Assembly (NCBI GenBank): GCA_026210745.1
Contig: CP110630.1
Span: 4,216,001 to 4,280,000 of the forward strand
Direction: 5' to 3'
Length of the DNA: 64,000 nucleotides
Source: Exobasidium rhododendri
Taxonomy: Eukaryota > Basidiomycota > Exobasidiomycetes > Exobasidiales > Exobasidiaceae
Below are positions 24,622 to 37,372 of this stretch, piece by piece (within the stretch, counting starts at the first letter, position 1; every line of letters begins with the position of its first letter). The position numbers and the translations under genes are program-made. The notes under the pieces are model-generated. The model worked only from the letters and a program-made list of their open reading frames with translations, ran no database searches and had not been told where the DNA came from.

Positions 24622-26381
24622 ATGGCATCGTCGTCATCTTCTCGAGCTTCATCTTCCCTGTCGCCTCGTAGAAGAAGGAGTTCCTCTACAAACGAGTCTC
24701 AGGTGCGAGAAGGAGAATACGTCTACGCCCTACCCGACACCACTATCTCGGAATGGCTAAAGTGCGCCATCTGCCTGAGTCCCTTTGTCGAACCCGTTCA
24801 GGGCTCCACTTGCGAGCACATCTTTTGCAAGGAGTGCATCAGCCTCCATCTGAGCAGCGCAAGTAGTACAGAGTATGACCTCAGCAGTGAAGGAAATTGT
24901 CCTACCTGTCGATCTCCGATGTCTGTACAACGACTCAGACCTTGCGCCCTTCTCATTCGAAATATGGTCGACTCGCTGCTCGTCAAATGCCCTCACGAAA
25001 GAAGAGGATGTCCACATGTGTGTGAGAGGTCATTAGTTGATCTGCATGCGCGGAAGGACTGTGGCTGGGCTTGGATCGGGGAAATCGAGATGGGAACGGA
25101 CCTAGGCAGGTCGACGAAGGGGCGGTGTGAATGCGGCAAGAAGTTGCTTCGAAAGGATTGGGAGGCTCATCTTTCCAACGGGGAGTGCAGTATAAAAAGA
25201 TTACGCTGTCGCTATGCAGACGACGAGAATGGATGCCAGCGACTAGTAAAAGAGGGTGAAGTAGAAGATCATCTAGCACGGTGTCCTGCTTCACCCTTGG
25301 TGTGCCCGTATTGCTCTTTGGCTCTCAGGAGGAAGGACATGGAGGTTCACGAAGTCGATTGTCCTAATGTTATTGTAGGCTGCACACTTTTACGATTCGG
25401 CTGTTCATGGGAGGGGAAACGGTGTCACCTGAACGATGCTCACTTATCGCAGTGCCATTATGCACCCTTGGAAGCATACCTTGTCAAGCAGGAGCTAGAA
25501 GTGACTGCTTTGCGGCGGGAGAATGCTCAGATGGGAGAGAGCATACTGAAGATGGAGCAAGAGCAGAAGCAGCTCGCTCTGAACCTACGAAGACATATGT
25601 CAAGTCTCGGAAGCAATTATGTGCAGAGCGTGCATGGGCAAATACCTGGCGGTGTTCAAACAGATTCGACAGTTGCAGCTTTTTCCTCTCCTAGTTCTTT
25701 GTCAAGGTCGACGTACCCAGCGCCACAAAGCAGCCCATGGGGGCGATTAGATCCGGTGCCTTTCATTTCCGAAATGTCAATTTCTGGAGATGGACAGGCA
25801 TCTGTACAGCTAGCATCTACTTCTGCTCCCGTCTCCCACGCTGACTTCCCGTGGCTGTGGCCGGAAAGCGGCACACACTCTAGTACTCGACAAACAGATC
25901 AGCAGCATTCAAGATCGTTGTCGGATTCCATCATCGATCTCAACGAGAGAGTTGCTACAATCTTTGATCAAATAGGTCAGCTGGATCGCAAGATCGAGGA
26001 CGGACACGTCGTCAGCTGCAACACTGCTTTTGAAGCGAGTCGAGCTCATGAAGAGCTGAATAATGTCCGACATGGTCTCCATGCGCTCCGCATATCCGTG
26101 AGTGTCGATCAATTTTAGGATATGATTGATCATTGGGCATCCATTGGTGTTGATTGTGTGTTTGATCTGCCTCCCTCCAGCTCCTGATGCAACAACAAAG
26201 AAGCATGCCAGGCAATTCAGTCATGAAGCCTCACTCGATTCTCGACCAACAGTACAAAGACAGTAACAGCAACAGCAACAGCACTACAGCCTCTTCTGCC
26301 ATGCCTTTCATTGCCGGTCCACATCCCTCCATGATGGGCCTACGTCGCTTTTGGACCGGTCACGAGCAGACGAAATTGTAA
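24622..26381 (+). CDS. RING plus TRAF-type zinc-finger protein, likely E3 ubiquitin ligase
   Basis: Exons 24622-26097 and 26181-26381 join to 558 residues. After a Ser/Arg-rich start, a RING finger spans about residues 47-98: CAICLSPFVEPV, CEHIFCKECI, then CPTCRSPM. A row of TRAF-type zinc fingers follows at about 115-290 (CPHERRGCPHVCERSLVDLHARKDC, here quoted as spanning 25000-25080, then CRYADDENGCQ, CPYCSLALRRKDMEVHEVDC and LRFGCSWEGKRC). A coiled coil starts near KQELEVTALRRENAQMGES. The tail is Ser/Gln-rich and ends GLRRFWTGHEQTKL. RING-TRAF proteins usually move ubiquitin onto substrates or act as signalling adaptors. There is no TRAF-C/MATH domain. The target is unknown. Confidence 0.85.
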
Positions 26382-26510
26382 AGTCTCATCTCTTTCTCAC
26401 TCTCCCACATCGGTCAACATGACACAAACCCACGCATACATACTCTAATCGTATATATTCGACGCCCCAACTGGGAAAGGAATGGAAGATAGTACAGTAC
26501 AGTCTGCTTA

Positions 26511-29500
26511 CTAGCAGGAAAGCTTGCTGCTTTCGATGCAGTCCAGCAAGTCAATGTCCGGCTCGATGGAGTCTTTCGGGAAGAACTTCAACAGAGTCTG
26601 GAACAGTTGATACCGCTGATTGAAGAGTGGGGAAGGCTCTCCCTCAGCGCCAAGAAGAAGTGGTCGTGGGGAGGAGGCGTGGGTGGGGTAGTTGAATGTA
26701 GTCTTAGGTATCACTTGCGAGATTGACAACATTTCAGTCTCCTCCTCTTCGTCTCCCTCTTCTTCGCTAGCATCGTCGCTTGATACACCACTCCTCGCCC
26801 CTCGGTCTGTCTTTTCTGTTGGCAATAAAACGGAAGCAGGAGCAAGCTTGCTACTGGCATTGTTGGACAGAAATTCAGCGCAGTGGGGTACCATGAAAGA
26901 CGGTCCCTCTTCCTCGTCAGTCTTGCCAGTCGAAGCGCGCAATAAATGAGCCATCAACTTCTGAAAAGCTGCACTTTCCTCGGGCAGTCCGTGGTTGACC
27001 ACCTGCGAGACTTCGTTTTGTAGGTAGAGAAGCGCTCGCATGGCCCCCTCACTCCCGCTGCCACTTGCATCTTGACTGTGCGCCAGTTCCAAGAATCTTT
27101 GCTGGCGGAGCTTGAACTTTGCCTTTCGTAGCACCTCCGAGAGGCCAGGTCGTTTCAACTCCAAGGACCAAAAGTCATTCAGTCGGAAGGAGGAATCATC
27201 GGCGTAGTTTGGGTTGCCACCGAAAATGTAGAACCGTTTGAGCCTCTTGTCGTAGATCAATTGAGCAGTGATTCGGGGTTCAGGGAATGTTCTCTTCCTA
27301 AAGTCAGCCGTCTGCATCGCCCCGCTCGAGGAATCTCTCGTCGAGTCCTCTGCAGCGGGAGTCAGATCAGTCGGAAAGGCGTAAATGGGTCCTTCACCTG
27401 GCTCCACAGCCTCCATGTTCGTGTCTCCATCTCGATTCTCACCCTCGCCTCCTTCATCGCTCCCAAGGCCGCCCAGAGACGACACGGAGGGATCTCCTTG
27501 CTGATACACCAGCCGCCAATTGTCTCGCTCGATGCTGTAGATCCATAGCGCACTCTCCACTCTTTCGCCTTTGTTCTTGCTCTTCTTAATCAAGCCGCTG
27601 AACAGATATATCTCACGAGCTCTTGTATCAATGGCGGCTCGTTGCGGGTAGCCTCCTTCCGGTCCGTTGTTGTTCAAGGTAAAGTTCTTGTGCACTTCCT
27701 TGACTGTTCCGCTTCCCGGCTGGTATGTCCACATGTCGGACAATGATTGATTGTGTCTCCGGCCTCCTATGATCCAAATGTGCTTCTTTGGGCTCGGCGT
27801 GTTTCTTTGAGCCACGTCTAAGATCATCGTATGACCGGCTCTCGAAGGAATGCGAGCTTGGGATGGGCTCCTCTCGCTGAAGAGACAAGACCAACAACGA
27901 TGAATGACATCGTATCGCCACATTCCACTAAATTCGACTTTACTCGAATCAGGATGAGCGACTCTGCCTCCAAACACGTACAGGTGTTGCGAATCAGGAT
28001 CGATGACCATCTGATGATCGAACAGCAACTTCGGTCCATTAACAGTACTGGTGTCGGCGGACAATTGATCCCAACGTTCCAACCTGGTAGAGAATCGATA
28101 GAAATCAGACTCATAGCCAGAGATGTGCGAACTGGTGGAAGATATTCCACTGGGCGCAGGTGAGCCGACACTCGGTGTGTTGTTACCACTTTCGGCATTT
28201 TCTTCGCCACCCACACCCACACCTCTGCTTGCTCGATCAACGCCCAAGAAGGTCGTCCTTCCCGACGACAATCTGGTGCTTCCGCCTCGCGTACTACCAA
28301 AAAGCTCATCTGCCAGCTCGGAAGGAGACTCAGCAGCATTACCGCCTGGTCCCGGTGACCCTTCTGCAGTGCCTGCTACTCTCGGTAAGAAGAAGCCTCT
28401 CGTCGCGCTTCGATTAGACGTCGATGCAGCAGTAGGAGCCGCTCGATCGGCCGGACTACTTCCCCTCTGCGAAGAAGGAGTAGCAGCAGCAGCACCAGCA
28501 TTAGCGGCACCAGCGGGCGTTGATCCTAGGCTCGTGGTAGTGGGTGGCACCTTGTCGTACTCGACAAACTTTCCCAAGACGTACAGGAAGCCAGTCCGAG
28601 GATCAAAGACCATCTTGTGACAGCTCCTTGGGCCCGGTCCTCTTTCGCATCTAACATCGTCGCTAACGCATCTCCATCGATCTTCTTCTATGTAGTAAGC
28701 CCATAGATCACAGAGATCCTTTTCGCCATCCCATCCACCAAACAGCCAGATGATTCCCTTCTGACAATCTATCGCCATCTCATGGCCTCCTCGTCCACAA
28801 GGGAAGTTTCCATCTCGGTCACTTCCAGCAATGGGAGACCATGTAGCTTTGGGCATTGATTCGTCCACAAAGGAAGTAAACAGCGAAACAGAAGTACTGA
28901 GATTGCTGCTCGTTTCAGAGTAGGTCGATGATCCCCTGTTCAGGACACCGTCATCGCTGATCGGTGGATCACCCCAAGCAGCTTTCTCCAGACAACTTTC
29001 AGCAGCGTCCCAGGCACCTTGCATGAGACTGTTGTACAGCTGTGTAACGATGGGATGTTCGAACGGTCTTTTAAAGCCCAAAGAAGCCAGTTCTCTCGGC
29101 TCCGATATACCCTCCGGAGCATCTAAGTTGCAGGATTCTAGCAACGTCTGAAATGCCGAGTCGTAGGCGCGACTGCGGAGGTGCCTGAGGATAAGCCGAG
29201 TAGCTATCGACTCACGATGCTGGAAAAAGGTAAGGGGAGTGTAGAGGCTTCGAGTCAGCGGCTTCCTCTCGTCTCATTTCACTTCTCCCCCGCCGAACAC
29301 ATCTGCGTACCTCTTGATAGTCCTTTGTGATTCTCTTTAGAGTGTACGAATCCGTGACGCCTTCGAGAGCAATATGCCAGACGGAGAAGTTGTAGTTGGG
29401 TGAGTGCGTTGCCAGGGGAACCAGCTTCACATAGCGCACAGGAAAGGGGACTCCCTCGCTAGTCTTCCACTTGGTTTCAAAGAACTCCATATGCGAATCA

Positions 29501-30104
29501 TTTCGAAGACCTCCTCTCAAGATCCGTACCCAAGCATTAGAGTGAGGATCCTTGGTCGTCTGACTCCCGTAGACCTTGAAGTCCTTCAGATTGCATGGGT
29601 GTGCCTTATGGTACTTTCCAAAGAAGATTTTCTTCAAAATAGATGGCTTGTCCAACTGGAGTATGATGTACTGCTTGTCATCCGGCAAAGGACTCGACTT
29701 TCCGCTATATCTACTGCCAGGCTTACCGCCGTACAGTGGACTGCTAGATCTCTGGCTAGAACCAGACGGAGTGCCAACGCCATTGCCGCTGCCGTTACTT
29801 GAAGAGCTCATTACACTCGGTGCAATGGAAGCTACTGCAGCCCCAGACCATCGCGAGCCAAGGTCATGGGGACGGTCATACAGAATATTGTGGCTGCAAA
29901 GGAATTGATCAAGGGTCACCGATAGTGTGACAAAAAGCCTCTCCCAATCTCCATCACTTACGGCTCATAAACACCCGAATAGCTAGAGGCTTCTACAATA
30001 GAGTAGCGCAATCGAGACAGAGGTTGTTCGGCCAGTATGTGGCACGTAGGAGTGTTCTTTCTGATTTCGCAGAGCATGTTCAACAATTGCTCATGCGTCG
30101 CCAT
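26511..30104 (-). CDS. Muskelin-like protein (discoidin, LisH/CTLH, kelch)
   Basis: Exons on the minus strand are 30104-29962, 29893-29311 and 29219-26511, giving 1144 residues. The N-terminus MATHEQLLNMLCEIRK is unusual but in frame. SIVEASSYSGVYEPHNILYDRP and LDKPSILKKIFFGKYHKAHPCNLKDFKVYG are the muskelin discoidin-like domain. The last exon opens with a LisH/CTLH-type helix pair (LILRHLRSRAYDSAFQTLLE). Kelch blades then follow (GGHEMAIDCQKGIIWLFGGWDG, RSCHKMVFDPRTGFLYVLG, HQMVIDPDSQHLYVFGGR, GHTMILD with WIIGGRRH). Animal muskelin, about 735 residues, is a member of the CTLH/GID E3 ligase. The fungal protein is longer because of a low-complexity Ala/Ser/Gly insert of roughly 150 residues between blades (about 28140-28550). 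The ligase role is inferred. Confidence 0.9.
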
Positions 30105-31067
30105 GTTGGTACGAAGAACTTGGTCTTGTTAGGAAGTCGAAGGGATGATAAGTTGTGGATGATGGCACACAATGTAGTCGTGATGTTGATGATGGTGAAG
30201 GGGAGGGGAGAATAGAGGCGAGGCTGATGTGCGCCTGGTAGTGCTGGCAGGGAAGACTCGGTCGCCGTCTCTACTGGCTCCGCGCAGGTCTCTTGGCAGG
30301 AATGTATGTAGGACAATCGATTCTGTCACACACGAATCGGCTTGCTTGCTTGCTTGCTCACTGATGAGGACTCGACATGTCAGGATCAAAATGCTGCAGC
30401 ATCACGCATGCGGAGGACCGACGCGAGAGCGCGTCTCGTTCCTTTTTAGACATAAATTAGTCTTTGATCTATCTAGACTACACATTCTACAGGAACCACA
30501 TGGGAAGCGCTAGGAGATCTGTGCGTTTGTTGCATTCCGGCTGGGTGATGTGATGTTGGCCGTACCGTACAGTGGTGCTTCATGCAGGGCATTGCTGCAG
30601 TAGGAAGGGATATGTTCGACAAGGAAGGCAGATGGCAGATCGAAATACATCCTCTCGCAGGGCCGAAGCAGCTTTCGGAGGGGGATCCAGAGTGGGAGGC
30701 ATTCTATTCCAAGACGGAGAGAGAAAGTGACTGGCCAAAGGAGGTGATCCGCTCAAGACACACGCAGGGCTGATACAGACGGCGAACTTCGAGATGGTCG
30801 TACACATGGGGCGAACACATTTGACTGAAGTTGACGAGACGGCAAGCAAACAGCCATTTGCATGATGTTGTCAGACGTAACGTATCCACCCCGATGTCTC
30901 TTCTGATTATCTCCTCTCGATAGCAGTAGCCATCAAGACTATTAGGTCATGGTACTGGAGCAAATCCGTACAGAGGAGATCTTTCCTGTATTGCAAGATT
31001 GTATTTTGAGTATAGATTCCGACTGGCTGCTGCAACAGTGTTTATACAATTACGAATGGCTTCCTCC
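30105..31067. other. Long intergenic stretch
   Basis: It contains the promoter of the muskelin gene and the 3' flank of the next minus-strand gene. A (GCTT)n run lies at about 30341-30357 on +. A 63-residue + frame at 30582-30773 (GRWQIEIHPLAGPKQLSEG...) has a protein-like composition, but no spliced partner or known family was found. Confidence 0.4.
30582..30773 (+). CDS. Doubtful small frame, unknown
   Basis: This 63-residue frame is rich in Trp, Glu, Asp and Lys (DPEWEAFYSKTERESDWPKE) and stands in an otherwise empty 960-bp gap. It matches no family I know. It could be an exon of an unannotated gene, an old fragment or chance. Confidence 0.15.
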   Translation: MQGIAAVGRDMFDKEGRWQIEIHPLAGPKQLSEGDPEWEAFYSKTERESDWPKEVIRSRHTQG

Positions 31068-31932
31068 CTAAGCCAGACCTTGAGCAGACATCCACCTCTC
31101 AACTTCTTGAAAGGCACCGTCCTTGTCTTGACTCTCATCAACGACAAAGATTCGTAACTTTTCCTTGTTGACTCCAGAGAGCTCCTCGATTGCTTCCTTG
31201 TCCAAGGACGAGACTACAACCACTAGACCGCTCATTCGAGGATCTTTCGACTGTATCTGATTCAAAGCTTCATCAGATCCCTTCTTGTGAAATGCAAATA
31301 CCAGCGGGGGTCTTTGCAGCGACATCAGACGTATTTGAGAGCTGATTTCTGTGAGATAGGAGAAGGGTAAATCATCTGATGATCGTGTAAAAAGGCAATT
31401 TTTCCGAGTACCGACGCACCTCCCGTCATTTCACTGAGTTCGGACTTTCCATCTACCGTGGCGATATTCATGTCAATGCAGTCATAACCTGATTCTCTGA
31501 TTATCGATCATGCTGATGAGACACACGTCTGGTCGATTGAGGTCTGCTTTGACACACTCACCGAAAGTAGCCTATCCAATTGCCCCAGCTGGAAAGAAAC
31601 GTCTAGTCAGTTGCATGTCTCAAAATTAAAGAATACACCACCATAAGCGCAACTTACTCCTTCCTCCTCTCTTCGTATTTGCTCAGGAAGACGAGCTGGC
31701 TTGAAGGCTTCCTGAGTGCTGCTGGACTAGACTCTCGAAATATGGCAGATGAATGCGAATTGTTTGCTTCGGCGTATATTGGTTTCGAGGTAGAGTAGAA
31801 GTGGAAGAGTGTGGCTGTAGTGGTGGACAGCCCAAACGCTGTGAGAGAAGGTGATGCCCTCTTATATAGTCTGCTTCCTATAAGAGCAGCAGCAGGGCGT
31901 ATACCGATGAGCTTCCGTAGCAAGAGTGTCAT
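31068..31932 (-). CDS. Small protein with mitochondrial-type leader, possibly alpha/beta-hydrolase-like
   Basis: Exons on the minus strand are 31932-31658, 31588-31562, 31496-31420 and 31348-31068, joining to 219 residues. The second exon is only 27 nt (WGNWIGYFR). The N-terminus MTLLLRKLIGIRPAAALIGSRLY in two parts is Arg/Leu/Ala-rich without acids for about 50 residues, as in mitochondrial presequences. QLVFLSKYEERRKDWGNWIGYFRESGYDCIDMNIA looks like the first strand-helix-strand of an alpha/beta-hydrolase fold (shown across three exons). The second half, LVFAFHKKGSDEAL and MSGLVVVVSSLDKEAIEEL, would follow. I see no convincing GxSxG nucleophile, so catalysis is doubtful. It is divergent from LNP1. 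Confidence 0.6.
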
Positions 31933-32227
31933 GATGCAGTGGTGTTGTCGTCTGAAGTGGCACTGATCTTCTCAGCCACTTCTCTGCTTCCACTCGGACA
32001 ATGGCACGGACCCTGGGCGTCGGACGGCTTTGAGTCTAGTCTACCTTCCCTCCAGTCGCGTCTCTTTGCTGTCTATGATTTAAGGTGTAGCATTCTTCTC
32101 ATTCGAAATACCAAGTTGGTCAAACTGTTCTGTACTTGGATCCTTTCCCTACAGCAAGCAAGGCATGTCGTTGAGGGCGACTTAAGAAGGCCATACAATC
32201 TATCTGAATCCTTCATCCGTTCAAGCC
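31933..32227. promoter_or_regulatory. Divergent promoter, 31-kb gene / LNP1
   Basis: The 295 bp between two divergent starts are open in one + frame that is not conserved. No discrete element was recognised. Confidence 0.4.
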
Positions 32228-33529
32228 ATGGTGCTCTCATCCTTTCTATCTTGGTTCCGACCATGGTGGAAGTCGAGCGAAACCGACTACGACACTGTGC
32301 TAAGTCGATTGACGAAGGAGATCGACTCTGTGCAAGGTCGACTAGTGCATGTCAATCGACGAGAGAGGCGTGCAAGTATCACCTTGACTCTGTATGCCAT
32401 ACTGGTGTGGCTAGTCTACGCAGTCTTCTTGTGGTACTGGACAGCTGAAAGGAGATTGGCGATGTCGAAGAAAGAAAGATTTCAGCTTTGGTCTTCAGTC
32501 TTGCTTGGCTTGCTTTTGTGAGCTGCAAACGAAGAGCCGAGAGTGCGCTTTATGCTTACTGCTATGGTCTTTCTCTGCTCCTCAGTATCATCTCGACCCG
32601 ATCTCTCGTGCGATGGTGGTACCGTAAGATAGCCACTGGCGAAGGTGAGTGCGACATAATCATCTTTACTCTTAGCCTCACTACGCTTTCTCATCGCTCA
32701 ACTTGAACGCTTCTATCTTGCAGAGAAACACCTCAGGTCACTGCAAGGGACTCGAAGGAAAAAGATCGACGAGATCAAATTAGCCACTCGCTACGATCAT
32801 CTACGAAATCTGCTAGAGAAGTACGACGATACAGCGGTCAAACCGACAGGCGGACCAGAAGGAACTTCAAAAAATAAGTCCGACAAGGCTGCGAACCTTT
32901 CCAAAGCAAATCAAACACCTCAAAAACGTAGCGTACAAGGACCCGTAATGCCCACTACAGCAGCCAGTCTGAACAACGACCTCAGAGCAGTGCCCGGCAA
33001 CAATCCTACTGTGCCGAACCCAGCATTGCAACGTCCGGAACGATTTCAAAAGACATGGATGGATAAAGTAGCGGACAAGATCCTAGGAGCAGAGAATGGA
33101 GGTCAACCAGTAGCAGCAGAACAAAAATATGCGCTGATCTGCCGTATTTGCTTCACTCACAATGGCCTTTGCCCGAAAGAAGACTGGCAAGAAGTTCAAT
33201 ATATTTGTCCTAGATGCGGAACATTCAATTCTCGTCGACCATCAAGTGCTCCTGTCTCCTCACCATGGACAAAGTCGAGCAGAAAGGGGCAGCAGAGTCC
33301 AGATAGTCTTACTCGTTCACCACCAGCATCACCATCACCTTCAGGACTTCACGCAAGCTTCAACAGCGATCTTCCAGAAGGACGAGGAGACGAGCTTGAT
33401 GTGGAAGAGGAAGACGAAAATAGCGATGATGCTGAGCTAATGAGGGAGAAGAAGAAGGAGAAAGAAAGTCAATTGAGGAACAGGAAGTCAGCAGGCAAAG
33501 CTGGTCTGGATAAGATGGATGTCGATTGA
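32228..33529 (+). CDS. LNP1: Lunapark, ER three-way-junction protein
   Basis: Exons 32228-32517, 32586-32644 and 32724-33529 join to 384 residues. A short N-terminal segment (MVLSSFLSWFRPWW) leads to a coiled region, then two membrane spans (ITLTLYAILVWLVYAVFLWYW, and LWSSVLLGLLLFIISTRSLVRWWY across the first splice). A charged helix follows (LRSLQGTRRKKIDEIKLATRYDHLRNLLEKYD, in parts). The family zinc ribbon is CRICFTHNG ... YICPRCGTFN at about residues 262-290. The acidic tail ends KMDVD. Lunapark sits at ER tubule junctions and stabilises the network together with Sey1/atlastin and reticulons. It is convergent with ATG1. Confidence 0.92.
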
Positions 33530-33801
33530 AGCGAGAAGAATAGAGAGAGTACCAGAAAGATTGCATTACTTGAACGGAAGGACTCGAATGAAGGAGAACA
33601 AAGACAAAGTAGAGTGGAGATGTACATTTGGAGAGTGTGTTTAGTAATTGTTGAGTTTGGTAATACAATGAGGAGGCAATTAAAGGACAGGTGACAGATT
33701 TGCAGCAGGAGGACACAGCATCAGAAGCAGGATCCAAAGAAAGTGGGATTATGATACAAGGCGGTAAGGGAGAAGGTGGACAGGGATGGAGGGTCCGGAC
33801 T

Positions 33802-36800
33802 TCAGGGCGGCGTGAGTGCTGCTTCATATCTCCTCTGTAGGTTCGCCATCCGCTTCTGGATGGACTTCACGAACATTTCAATGGTGCCGACTGAGCCATC
33901 AGACAGCTCCATTGCTTCCTCGCCCGGGTCGAGTAACGCCATGAGTAGATTGCTCGCGGTCTCATACGCCAATAGGCAACTTTCTGCATTCCAAGACGAT
34001 TGTTGGTCGTTATTATTGTTGGAAGTCGTTCGATTACTACCCATTTCATCTAGAGCGGCACCTTTGGCTATTTCCAGTGCTTTGTCGAATATCATCTTGT
34101 CGACATTCTGAGCAGAATCAGGTATTTCTTGGCTGGCTTTCGATCTTGCAAAATTTGCTCGCTCGAAACCATCGTTGAACTTTGCTCTTAGCCATTGAAC
34201 GGCATCATTCACTTCAACGCTAGCTTGATAGGGACCTGTGTAGCTAGTCGATCTTGCTTCAATGTAGTCCTTGGTAGCGTCGATGCCTCTCTGCAAGAAG
34301 CTCAGGCTTTTGACGTAAAGAATGAGAGCTTCGGCAGCGATGACTTCACTCGAATGGACATTCTTACTGTTGATCACGATCGTTTGCGGAACCGTCGGTG
34401 AAGCATTGTTGAATCGGTGCAGGCTACTTAGGTTGACACTTGACATGCTACTACCACTGCTGTTCCCTTGACGGCCCCCTTCATCGTAGTTGCCCTGATG
34501 TGGGCCTTCACCAAAATAGACACTTAATTTGGAATCGGCAAATTCGCTCAGCACGAAGCTCTTTTGGCCGTAGTCGTGTAGAAGGTTCAGAAGGTTCTGT
34601 TCGGTGGGATCTCCATTTTGATAGTCAATGGCGTTATGACCTGGAGAAGAAGACAAGAAGGTCATTCCACCGCCAAGGCCGAGTCGCAAAGATCTTCGGA
34701 CACTAGCACTACGAAGTGACATTCCCGTCGGTACTCCAAACAGGCGAATAGAGGCCATGCTGATTGCTCGGCCCAATGCAGAAGAATTGGTCGGGGACGC
34801 AACACCGATTGGTTGGTTTGGAGAAGATTGGAACACCGGTGAGGCGCTACTTCCACTCGGCGCTGATGGCGCCGAACTAGGAACGAGGGCAACTTGCTGA
34901 CTGGATGCAGAAAAGCGAGACAGATTGGCAGCTTCATTCGTGTGACTACTGCGACGTTGGAAGGATGGCCTTCTAGAGCCTATAGGGATGACAAATGGAG
35001 CGTTGGGAGGTGTGCTTGCCAAACGAGAAGCACTCACCGCGGCAGGAGACACCTGGTATCTCGGGCTGGTACTGAAGGATATGGCAGAGGTGGGTGATGT
35101 TGGATTGGTCGACGATGTTGCACCAGTTCCTTCTTGACCAGAAGTCAGTCGGCCCAACCGAGAAGGTCTTCGGACGACTCCAAGCGCTCCCCATGGCCCT
35201 CTTTGTTCTTGCGTGGTCTTGGTGAGATTGGCATCGGCCATAGCATCAGCCAACGCATTCACTTCTACGTTCCTCTTTTCCACCATGACGTAACCCTTGT
35301 CTTCATCTTCCATCACAGATTTCTGCACTCGATCAATCGTCTTGGGAGTCGGGTATCTGTTACTGGTAGGACCGGCAGCCAAAGTGCCATCTTCCGGGAC
35401 AGCAGTGGCAGGCAGATGGGTTACGCTCGACTCTGGCGTTTCTAAAACATTGTCCTCGAGGCTGGAAGCCTCTCCTGCTTCACTGGGGTGATCCTGATAG
35501 ATATTGCTGGGTGTTCTACTATCTTGCCTTTGTGTTGTTGGTGCTGGGGATGAAGACGCCGCTTTCCGCCCTCCGACGACGTACTTTGACTTGAAGTAGG
35601 TCTGAGGTGTGGCCTTCACAATCGGAATTTGCGTGGGAGCGGTAGAGACAGCGCTCTGATGCTCGATCTTGGCGACCTCAGGAGCACTATCTTGTCGAGT
35701 TACTTCAGTCGAACTGCTGTGCCTCGAAGAAGGTATCGACGGCGCTATCCGCGTTGCCACCGGTGTTGTGCTGTTGGAGAGCGAAGAGGATGATAGACGC
35801 AGTGACTTGAAGATTCGCCTTTGACCGTTTTCAATAACGTCACAGCTAAAGAAGCTCTCAAAAGTTATCCTTTCTACCGGCTTGCGCTTGAGTAGAGATC
35901 TGATGAGCCCTTTGAGGTCTTCGTCGACGAAGTGCGGTCGAATCATTTCTCCTTCATCTCCTTTCCCATCTTCCACCCTCCTCGAATGCTCTCTTCGCAA
36001 ACTTTCATCACTTCTTTCATCTGGGAATTTGATTCGGTCTTCCCCCTTTTCTATCCTTCTCAGCAATTCCACATGATTGGCAGCACGAAAGGGTGGCTTT
36101 CCTACACACATTTCGTAGAGGACAGCTCCTACGCTCCAAAGGTCAGCCTTCGCATCGTACTTTTCATACCGCAGGATTTCCGGTGCCATGTACAACGGGG
36201 ACCCGCACAACGTCTCAGCAAGTGAAGCCGCTTCGAGATGTCTAGCGAATCCAAAGTCAGCCACCTTCACTTGCGGGATAAGGTAGGGGTGTCCAGAAGC
36301 TACTAAGTCTGCCTCGGGCTCTTGCAACAGCAGATTCTATCATACGAGATAAAAGCGGATCAGCAAAACGCACCTTTTTGCCACTTGGAAAGTGGGTCCC
36401 CCCATCTCAAACCTGCTCACCTGCGGTTTGATGTCTCGATGGACTATATTCTTCCCCCTCATAAATTTCATTGCTGCTGCTAGCTGCGTAAGAAAGCTTC
36501 TAGCCACCTGAGAATTCAGACCTCCATCATGCGGATTGGGATACTGAGCCTCTGCTTCTTCCTCTACTGGGTCGCTTTTTCGCTGCTGTCCCTCCTTCCC
36601 TGATGGTCTCCGCCTTGTCCTGATATAGTTGCTCAAATCTCCCATTCTACAGTACTGCATGACCAGATAGATGTGACTGCTTGTCTTGAGACAGTCGATC
36701 AGCTCGACAATATTAGCATGGCGGGCAGTACGCAAGATACTAATCTCCCCCTCAAGATTTTCCAACAGTTTGGTTGTCAGCTTCTTTCTGGTGACAACCT

Positions 36801-36987
36801 TGATAGCAACTTTGGAAGATGGTGGTGGAGTTGCATGGCTGCTCGCTACTTTCCCGGTGTCCGACTGTCGAAGCTTGGCTTGAAAGACGACGGCAAATGA
36901 GCCTTTGCCGATCTCTTTTGTCAATGTGTAGGGCCCAATGTTGTGCCCAGAGTCAGAACCATCACTCGCCTGGGCAGAAGAGCTCAT
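33802..36987 (-). CDS. ATG1: Autophagy-initiating serine/threonine kinase Atg1
   Basis: Exons on the minus strand are 36987-36421 and 36336-33802, giving 1033 residues. Kinase motifs are in order: glycine loop [13 protein letters not shown], Lys in [14 protein letters not shown] at the splice continuing [15 protein letters not shown], and activation loop to APE in [15 protein letters not shown]. The insert after HRDIKPQNLLLQE ([19 protein letters not shown]) is typical of Atg1. The middle is a long Ser/Pro-rich region. The C-terminus holds helical MIT-type repeats ([41 protein letters not shown]) that bind Atg13. Under starvation Atg1 starts autophagosome formation. The ATG at 36987 gives [11 protein letters not shown]; the frame also runs open to 37149. 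TOR and PKA control is known for the family. Confidence 0.94.
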
Positions 36988-37372
36988 CGAGATAGTTGTG
37001 GGATACGAGGTATGCACCGTCCGATGACGGGAGCTGAGAGTTATGCTGCTGCGCAAGGCGGACTGACTAATAAAAGTCGATGATAAGATCGCCAATGATA
37101 CAACACCAGAATTGAAAGTAGAGATATCTAAAGATGCGTCTACCGTCAAGTGGACTCGGCCTCTAGACGCGCGCCGGCGCAGAATCTCGCAAATGAAGGT
37201 GGCTTGACCGCGGACAAAGGTGGGGCATTCGTCTACGATTAGTCTGGGACTGTGCGTGCCTTTTTCCGAGAGGCGCCCCTAAAGTAAACAAAAGAGCTCC
37301 CTTTTCAAGACAAAAAGACGAAATACGAGTACTCGAGCTTACGAGGAGCTTCACCCTCACCCAACGGACACC
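36988..37372. promoter_or_regulatory. Divergent promoter, ATG1 / CRIB protein
   Basis: About 385 bp separate the starts if ATG1 begins at 36987. If ATG1 used the upstream ATG at 37149, only about 220 bp would remain. No clear element was identified. Confidence 0.4.
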
